Shown here one piece after another: positions 59,439-64,000 of a stretch of 64,000 nucleotides of DNA. Where the stretch lies: the NCBI RefSeq assembly GCF_003202285.1, contig NZ_MASW01000005.1, positions 186,001-250,000 of the forward strand, in the 5' to 3' direction. The notes under the pieces are model-generated. The model searched no databases, was not told where the DNA came from, and saw only the letters and a list, made by a program, of their open reading frames with translations. The first letter of the stretch is position 1; each line of letters begins with the position of its first letter. Made by a program: the position numbers and the translations under genes. This stretch comes from Prauserella muralis. Its GTDB lineage: Bacteria; Actinomycetota; Actinomycetes; Mycobacteriales; Pseudonocardiaceae.

Positions 59439-61664
59439 TCAGCGGGTGGCCTCCAGCAGCAGGCGCCGTTCGGCCGAGCCGATGGCGGCCCGTGCGGCCG
59501 CGACGCTGTCGGTGTTCACCGAGATCGACGTGATCCCGAGCCGGACGAGGTGCTCGGCGAACTCCGGGTGCGTCGACGGCGCCTGCCCGCACAACGACGA
59601 CGTGATCCCGGCGTCCCTGCAGGCCCGCACGATCCTGCCGATGGCATCCAGCACCGCCGGATCGCTTTCGTCGAACAGTGGCGCGCACACCCGCGAGTCC
59701 CGGTCCACACCCAGCATCAGCTGCGTGAGGTCGTTGCTGCCGATTGACACCCCGTCGATGCCCATCCGCGCGTACTCGGCGATCCAGTACACGACCGAGG
59801 GCACCTCCGCCATCACCCACCGGTGCAGGCCGCGCTGGCGGCCCAGCGCGCTCGCGTCGATCAGCTCCAAACAGGCCTCCAGCTCCCAGCGGGTCCGCAC
59901 GAACGGCAGCATCACGTGCAGGGTCGGCGTCTGCTCGCGCGCGCGGGCCAGCGCGCGCAGCTCCAGCCTGAACAGTCCCGGATCGTCGACGTAGCGGAAA
60001 CAGCCCCGGTAGCCGATCATCGGGTTGTTCTCCACCGCCTCGAACCGCTCGCCGCCGGACAGGGCACGGAACTCGTTGGTGCGGAAGTCGATCGTGCGGT
60101 AGATCACCGGCCGGGGCGCGAACGCACGGCCGATCCGCAGCAGGCCCTCGGTCATGGCGGCCACGAACGGCTCGGCGCCGTCCTCGGCCAGCACCGCCCG
60201 TGGGTGCCTGCCGCCCAGCGCCTCGGTGAGCAGGAACTCCGCGCGCAGCAGCCCCACCCCGTCCACGGGAAGGGCGGCGGCCCGCTCGGCCTGGTCCGGG
60301 AGGGCGAGGTTGACGTAGAGCCGGGTGCCGAGTGACTCCACCGCCTGCCCGGCCGCGGGCTGAGCCCGCGGCCGGGCGGTTGCGGGCGGGCGGGTGCCCG
60401 CGCGCACGGTGCCCGCCGCGCCGTCGACGGTGACCTGCTGCCCTTCCTTCAGGTCCCTGGTCGCGGTGTGCGTGCCCACCACGCACGGCACACCGAGTTC
60501 GCGGGCGACGATGGCGGCGTGGCACGTCATGCCGCCCTGGTCGGTGACCAGCGCGGCGGCCCGCCGGATGGTGGGCACCCAGTCGGGGTTGGTCATCTCG
60601 GCGACGAGGATCTCGCCGGTGCGCAGCCGCTCGCCGTCGGCGGGGGAGCGCAGCACGCGCACGGGGCCGGATGCCACACCCGGTGAGGCCGACAGGCCCG
60701 TCAGCAGGACCCCGTCGGCGGGCTCCTGTGCGGGAAGGGTGGTGATGGGCCGTGTCTGCACGATCCACGTCTGCCCGTCGGAGGTGACCCATTCGATGTC
60801 CTGCGGGCACCCGTAGTGCTCCTCGATGCGCAGGCCGAGCCGGGCGAGCTCGACGGCCTCGGCGTCGGTGAGCACCGGTGGCTGCTCGCCGCCGTCCAGC
60901 TCGACCCGCCGCTCACCGCCGCCTTCGGCGCGCACCAGTTCGTAATTCTGGTGACCGAGCCGGGTGTGCAGCAGGGCGGCGTCGGGCTTGGCCAGCACGT
61001 AGGTGTCCGGCTCCACGGCGCCGCTGACCAGGACCTCGCCCTGGCCCAGCACGGCCTCGACGACGATCTTGCTCCGGTCGCCGGTGGAGGGGTCGGCGGT
61101 GAAGAGCACCCCGGACCGCTCGGCGGGCACCATGCGCTGCACGACGACCGCGATGGCGGGCTCGTCGCCGATGCCCTGCTCGCCGCGGTAGGCCAGCGAC
61201 CGGGCGCCGAACAGCGACTCCCAGCACGACAGCACCGCGGCGACCAGGTCGTCCTCGCCGACGATGTTGGTGAGCGTCCGGTTCATCCCGGCGAACGACG
61301 CGTCGGGGGAGTCCTCGGAGGTCGCCGACGAACGGACGGCGACGGCGGCGCCGGCACCGAGCCGCCGGTAGGCTTCGCGGACGGCACCGGCGACGTCCCG
61401 GGCGACGCCCGCCTTGCGGACGAGCCCCTGGAGCCGCTCGGCGTCGGCGGCCACGTCGCGGCCGGTGGCGGCGACGGCCGCGCGCAGCTCGGCGCGGACG
61501 CCGCCCGCCTCCATCGAGGCGAGGTAGGCGGGCGCGGTGACGACGAAGCCGGGCGGGACCGGCAGGCCGGCGGCGGTGAGCTCGCCGAGGTTGGCGCCCT
61601 TCCCGCCCGCCACGGCCGTGTCGGTGACGCCGAGAGCGGACAGCCAGGCGACATGGTTGGGCAT
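59439..61664 (-). CDS. ppsA: Phosphoenolpyruvate synthase
   Basis: The 741-residue protein has an N-terminal ATP-binding domain ([48 protein letters not shown]). The swivelling domain carries the phospho-His382 in [22 protein letters not shown]. The C-terminal PEP/pyruvate barrel has the catalytic Cys in [13 protein letters not shown]. It makes PEP from pyruvate and ATP for gluconeogenesis and is slightly shorter than E. coli PpsA (792). ATG 61664 follows GGGAGGT. It lies downstream of hsp20 on the same strand with a hairpin between, so it may be partly co-expressed in dormancy. Confidence 0.94.
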   Translation of the reverse strand: MPNHVAWLSALGVTDTAVAGGKGANLGELTAAGLPVPPGFVVTAPAYLASMEAGGVRAELRAAVAATGRDVAADAERLQGLVRKAGVARDVAGAVREAYRRLGAGAAVAVRSSATSEDSPDASFAGMNRTLTNIVGEDDLVAAVLSCWESLFGARSLAYRGEQGIGDEPAIAVVVQRMVPAERSGVLFTADPSTGDRSKIVVEAVLGQGEVLVSGAVEPDTYVLAKPDAALLHTRLGHQNYELVRAEGGGERRVELDGGEQPPVLTDAEAVELARLGLRIEEHYGCPQDIEWVTSDGQTWIVQTRPITTLPAQEPADGVLLTGLSASPGVASGPVRVLRSPADGERLRTGEILVAEMTNPDWVPTIRRAAALVTDQGGMTCHAAIVARELGVPCVVGTHTATRDLKEGQQVTVDGAAGTVRAGTRPPATARPRAQPAAGQAVESLGTRLYVNLALPDQAERAAALPVDGVGLLRAEFLLTEALGGRHPRAVLAEDGAEPFVAAMTEGLLRIGRAFAPRPVIYRTIDFRTNEFRALSGGERFEAVENNPMIGYRGCFRYVDDPGLFRLELRALARAREQTPTLHVMLPFVRTRWELEACLELIDASALGRQRGLHRWVMAEVPSVVYWIAEYARMGIDGVSIGSNDLTQLMLGVDRDSRVCAPLFDESDPAVLDAIGRIVRACRDAGITSSLCGQAPSTHPEFAEHLVRLGITSISVNTDSVAAARAAIGSAERRLLLEATR

Positions 61665-61683
61665 GGGACCTCCCGGGGTTCGG

Positions 61684-61733
61684 GAGCGGCGGGGACGGCC
61701 CGCGCACTGGCGCCCGGACCGTCCCGCCGCTCT
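61684..61733 (-). other. Hairpin between hsp20 and ppsA
   Basis: GAGCGGCGGGGAC (from 61684) pairs with GTCCCGCCGCTC (ending near 61732) with one bulged G. Further G-C pairs occur inside. It could attenuate or process the hsp20-ppsA transcript, or act as an hsp20 terminator. Confidence 0.55.
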
Positions 61734-61738
61734 CGTGG

Positions 61739-62164
61739 TCAGTCGTGGTTGACCTTGATGTGCTTCACCGGCTCCTCGGGCTCACCGAGGCCGACGGTGA
61801 CGGTGAGGATGCCATCGGTGTAGGTGGCCTCGATGGAGTCCTCCTGCGCTCCGGCCGGCAACGTCACCGTGCGGCTGAACGAGCCGTAGCGGAACTCCGA
61901 GCGGCCCTTCTCGGCCTTCTCCTCGGAACGCTTCGCCTCGATCGTGAGCAGTCCGTTGTGGACGGTGATGTCCACGTCCTTGCTCGCGTCGACGCCGGGC
62001 AGCTCCGCGCGGAGCACGTAGCGGCCCTCCTCGACCTTGTCCTCCACGCGGATGGTGTGCAGGTCGAAGACCGGGCGCATGGCCGCCAGGGACGGGAACA
62101 TCTCGAACAGGTCGGTGAAGTCGGGCAGCAGTGAACGCGGCTGCCTGCGTGCGGGCGCGGTCAT
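61739..62164 (-). CDS. Hsp20/alpha-crystallin small heat-shock protein (HspX-like)
   Basis: The 141-residue protein has an N-terminal segment [32 protein letters not shown]. The alpha-crystallin domain follows, with [31 protein letters not shown], and ends with the [10 protein letters not shown] and DGILTVTVG strands. It is a holdase chaperone; HspX (Acr) is the hallmark DosR protein in M. tuberculosis. ATG 62164 has AAGGAGCC upstream. Two DosR-like boxes lie 70-106 nt upstream in the gap shared with the divergent Rv1733c-like gene. Confidence 0.93.
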   Translation of the reverse strand: MTAPARRQPRSLLPDFTDLFEMFPSLAAMRPVFDLHTIRVEDKVEEGRYVLRAELPGVDASKDVDITVHNGLLTIEAKRSEEKAEKGRSEFRYGSFSRTVTLPAGAQEDSIEATYTDGILTVTVGLGEPEEPVKHIKVNHD

Positions 62165-62233
62165 CGCGGCTCCTTTCCTCGGTCGTGAATCGCTGACACC
62201 ACCGATGACACTCCGCTGCGCCACGCGCGCGTA

Positions 62234-62247
62234 GGGACCTCGGGCCG
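62234..62247 (+). promoter_or_regulatory. DosR-like box between hsp20 and the Rv1733c-like gene, site 1
   Basis: GGGACCTCGGGCCG matches the DosR pattern except for the last base. It is 70 nt from the hsp20 start and 22 bp before site 2. Confidence 0.65.
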
Positions 62248-62255
62248 AGCCGGGC

Positions 62256-62269
62256 AGGACCAAAGACCC
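62256..62269 (+). promoter_or_regulatory. DosR-like box between hsp20 and the Rv1733c-like gene, site 2
   Basis: AGGACCAAAGACCC matches the DosR pattern except for the first base. It ends 66 nt before the Rv1733c-like ATG, almost the same distance as at 4127-4140 (64 nt). Confidence 0.65.
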
Positions 62270-62335
62270 TTCGCGGCGTGGCGCCGTGGGCGCAGGCTCG
62301 GTCGCAGAAACCGGAGGCGGGAAGGGAAGCGGGCC

Positions 62336-62929
62336 ATGGAACGGACGGCACGGCGGGCGTTGGGTGCGTGGCGGCGGGTGTGGCCCGGCGCCGGGCCTTT
62401 CGTGCGCCGGGAGGACCGGATCGACGCCGCCGCGCGGCTGACCGCTCTGGTGTGCGCGCTGCTGGCCGTTCCGCTCGCCGCGCTGCTCGGCTCGTCGGCG
62501 CACGCACGCCAGCTGGAGCTCTCCGCGGGGCAGCTGGCCGCGAGCCGGCCCGCGACGGCCACCGTGCTCGCCGACGCGCCGCGGCGCAGGATCTCCCCGG
62601 TGGCCAGCGGATCGCAGTGGGTCGACGTGCCCGTGCGCTGGCAGGTGGCCGGCGCCGAGAAGCGGGGCGTGCTCCGCGTGCTGGAGGGCACCACCGCGGG
62701 GAGCAGGCGGCAGATATGGCTCGACCGGGACGGCAACCTCACGGCGGTGCCCGTCACCGCGTCCGACGCGGCCAGGGTCGGTGTGGGGGTCGGCCTGGCC
62801 GGCTGGCTGGCGGCGGTGCTGACGCTCGCGTGCGGGTACGGCCTCGTGCGTGCCGGCACCGACCGGCGCCGTCTCGCGGCCTGGGGCCGTGAGTGGGAGC
62901 GGGTCTCGGGGGAGTGGAGCACAGCATGA
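62336..62929 (+). CDS. Rv1733c-like two-helix membrane protein (copy 2)
   Basis: The 197-residue protein has an N-terminal W..VWPGAGPFVRREDRIDA motif. TM helix 1 is near residues 38-58 (LTALVCALLAVPLAALLG), followed by an extracytoplasmic loop with QIWLDRDGNLTAVP. TM helix 2 is near 143-165 and the tail is AAWGREWERVSGEW. It shares the architecture and the W..EW tail of copy 1 but little loop sequence. DosR-like boxes precede it. Its stop overlaps a potential upstream ATG of the CBS gene, so the two are probably co-transcribed. Confidence 0.8.
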   Translation: MERTARRALGAWRRVWPGAGPFVRREDRIDAAARLTALVCALLAVPLAALLGSSAHARQLELSAGQLAASRPATATVLADAPRRRISPVASGSQWVDVPVRWQVAGAEKRGVLRVLEGTTAGSRRQIWLDRDGNLTAVPVTASDAARVGVGVGLAGWLAAVLTLACGYGLVRAGTDRRRLAAWGREWERVSGEWSTA

Positions 62930-62973
62930 CCGGCCACAGTGGATCGAAGTGCCGGCCGGACGAGGAGGACATC

Positions 62974-63540
62974 ATGCACGCAGCGGACATCATGACGCGA
63001 CCGGTGGTGACGACGTCACCGGATGCTCACGTCACCGACGCGGTCGTGTTGCTGACCGAGGGCGGATTCGCGGGGCTGCCGGTGGTGAACGAGGACGACC
63101 AGGTGGTCGGCATCTTCACCGAGGCCGACGCGCTGCGCAACGGCAACGGCTCCGGCCAGGGTGCCGCCGCCCGCGTCCGGGACGTGATGACCACGCCGGT
63201 GGAGGTGGTGCGACCGGTCACCGAGGTGGCCGACATCGCCCGGCTGATGCTGCGGGACGGCATGCGCTGCCTGCCCGTCGTCGACGAGGGCGTGCTCGTG
63301 GGCGTCGTCAGCAGGCGCGACGTGCTGCGGCCGTTCGTGCGCCCGGACGACGCACTGGCCACGCACGTGCGGAAGGTGCTCGACGACTACGACGGCCACC
63401 GGGACCGGTGGCGGGTCGACGTCACCGGCGGCATCGCCACGGTGAGCGGCGTCTTCGCCGACGAGGCCGAGCGTCGCATCGTCGGCGCGCTGGTGCGCAC
63501 CGTGCCCGGCGTGCTGCGCGCCGACCTGCAGCCCCTGTAG
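62974..63540 (+). CDS. CBS-pair plus BON domain protein (63 kb)
   Basis: The protein of about 188 residues has CBS 1 starting at ADIMTRPVVTTSPDAHVTDAVVLLTE and CBS 2 at RDVMTTPVEVVRPVTEVADIARLML. A C-terminal BON-like segment reads RVDVTGGIATVSGVFADEAERR. ATG 62974 is chosen because GAGGAGG lies just upstream and CBS 1 begins at once; an ATG at 62926 overlapping the previous stop is possible. It is the second CBS-BON protein of the window, shorter between its CBS motifs than the 55-kb copy. Confidence 0.88.
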   Translation: MHAADIMTRPVVTTSPDAHVTDAVVLLTEGGFAGLPVVNEDDQVVGIFTEADALRNGNGSGQGAAARVRDVMTTPVEVVRPVTEVADIARLMLRDGMRCLPVVDEGVLVGVVSRRDVLRPFVRPDDALATHVRKVLDDYDGHRDRWRVDVTGGIATVSGVFADEAERRIVGALVRTVPGVLRADLQPL

Positions 63541-63822
63541 CGGCGGCCGTTCCCTCGGCTCCCGGCGCGGTTGTCACAGCTGTTACCTGGCCGTGCTCGC
63601 TGTGAAACGTGCCACTGCTAGCCGCCGCGCCTGCGTCGCCTCCGGCCGTGTTCCCGCACGTCACGGCCGCTGACGCCGCGCCGCGCCCGGCCTCGTTCGG
63701 GTGGCGCGGCGTCGTCGCGTGTTGAAACACCGGGCCGCCATGGCCGGATAATCGGGTGTACGCGCAGGCTGAGTCGACGGCAGCTCCGGCGAGAGCGCCG
63801 CGCTGAAGGGGGTCGGTGACGC

Positions 63823-64000
63823 ATGGGTCCGTCCGGAGGCAGAGCGGCGCGGTTCTGGCGGTGGCTGCATCCCGGCCGCAACCCGCTCTCCCGGCCGGGA
63901 GACCGCCTCCAGGCCCGCCTGTTCGTGGTCCTGCTGCTGCTGGTGTTGCTGGCCGTTCCCGTCGCCGCCTCCGTCGGCAGCGAGACCTACGCGGGCCGGA
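63823..64000 (+). CDS. Rv1733c-like two-helix membrane protein (copy 3), cut by the window end
   Basis: Only the first 59 codons are present. They show the conserved N-terminus FWRWLHPGRNPLSRPGDRLQA and TM helix 1 (FVVLLLLVLLAVPVAASVGSETYAG), nearly the same plan as copy 1 (LGPGHNPLTRGSDRVEG, then ALGSDTYAR). AAGGGGGT lies 10 nt upstream of the ATG. Unlike the other two copies, I see no clear DosR-like box in the 280-nt gap before it. Confidence 0.78.
   Translation, partial: MGPSGGRAARFWRWLHPGRNPLSRPGDRLQARLFVVLLLLVLLAVPVAASVGSETYAGR

Noticed and set aside
59690-59705. CCCGCGAGTCC inside ppsA as another copy of the 21-bp repeat
   Set aside because: Only 11 bases of the core match, it lies inside a conserved coding region, and there is no 21-bp periodicity around it.
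63732-63745. GGGCCGCCATGGCC as a DosR-like box for the third Rv1733c-like gene
   Set aside because: It is GC-palindromic but lacks the conserved G at position 10, and it lies 78 nt from the start. Such GC palindromes are expected by chance here.

Overview
The window is high-GC, densely packed actinobacterial DNA. GTG and TTG starts and 1-4 nt start/stop overlaps are common. A conservon (cvnABCD), an MshC-like ligase and homologues of the mycobacterial DosR (DevR) dormancy regulon point to an actinomycete. The overall mix suggests Pseudonocardiaceae, but that family assignment is inference. I saw no rRNA, tRNA, CRISPR array, transposase or prophage.

Layout. (a) 1-5.3 kb and 54.1-64 kb are two halves of a dormancy gene set: a RafH-like long ribosome-hibernation factor, a phosphoribosyltransferase, three universal stress proteins, a zinc alcohol dehydrogenase, three Rv1733c-like membrane proteins (one cut by the window end), a DUF1876 (Rv1738-like) protein, two CBS-BON proteins, a GNAT/acyl-CoA synthetase fusion, PEP synthase and Hsp20. 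Most of their promoter gaps carry 14-bp palindromes of the type GGGACCnnnGNCCC, close to the mycobacterial DosR box and often paired 21-23 bp apart. (b) 5.3-14.6 kb is a translationally coupled hopanoid operon: hpnC, hpnD, hpnE, polyprenyl synthase, squalene-hopene cyclase, an HpnG-IspH fusion and hpnH. (c) 14.7-20.5 kb holds an SDR, a DMT transporter and a glycosyltransferase-acyltransferase fusion, divergent from a FOXRED2-like flavoprotein. (d) 20.5-26.8 kb is a PucR regulator and a branched-chain-amino-acid-type (Liv) ABC importer. (e) 27-40.5 kb is mixed metabolism: an MshC-like cysteine ligase, a CaiB CoA-transferase with an enoyl-CoA hydratase, and an IclR/MatC/aminotransferase/FAD-FeS dehydrogenase module. 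LysR, EamA, a PLP decarboxylase and BluB follow. (f) 40.5-48 kb has an ATPase-fold protein, NhaA, and a conservon running directly into two tandem StyA-like flavin monooxygenases. (g) 48-54 kb has IclR, an aldehyde dehydrogenase and a sulfonate/nitrate-type ABC importer with two permeases.

The most unusual structural signal is a family of repeats with 21-bp period and core CCCGCGAGTYCTGC. They fill three convergent intergenic gaps almost exactly from stop codon to stop codon (14591-14677, 26781-26953, 50516-50614). Two arrays are inverted (2+2 and 3+3 units); the third has five units all in one orientation. I know of no described element that matches.

How the genes fit together: hypoxia or redox signalling through an unseen DosR-type regulator would park ribosomes (RafH, DUF1876), protect proteins (Hsp20), bind nucleotides (USP, CBS), adjust acyl-CoA or protein acetylation (GNAT-ACS) and switch carbon flow (PEP synthase). 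The hopanoid and glycolipid-like genes next to it remodel the membrane. The link between the two sets rests on position only.
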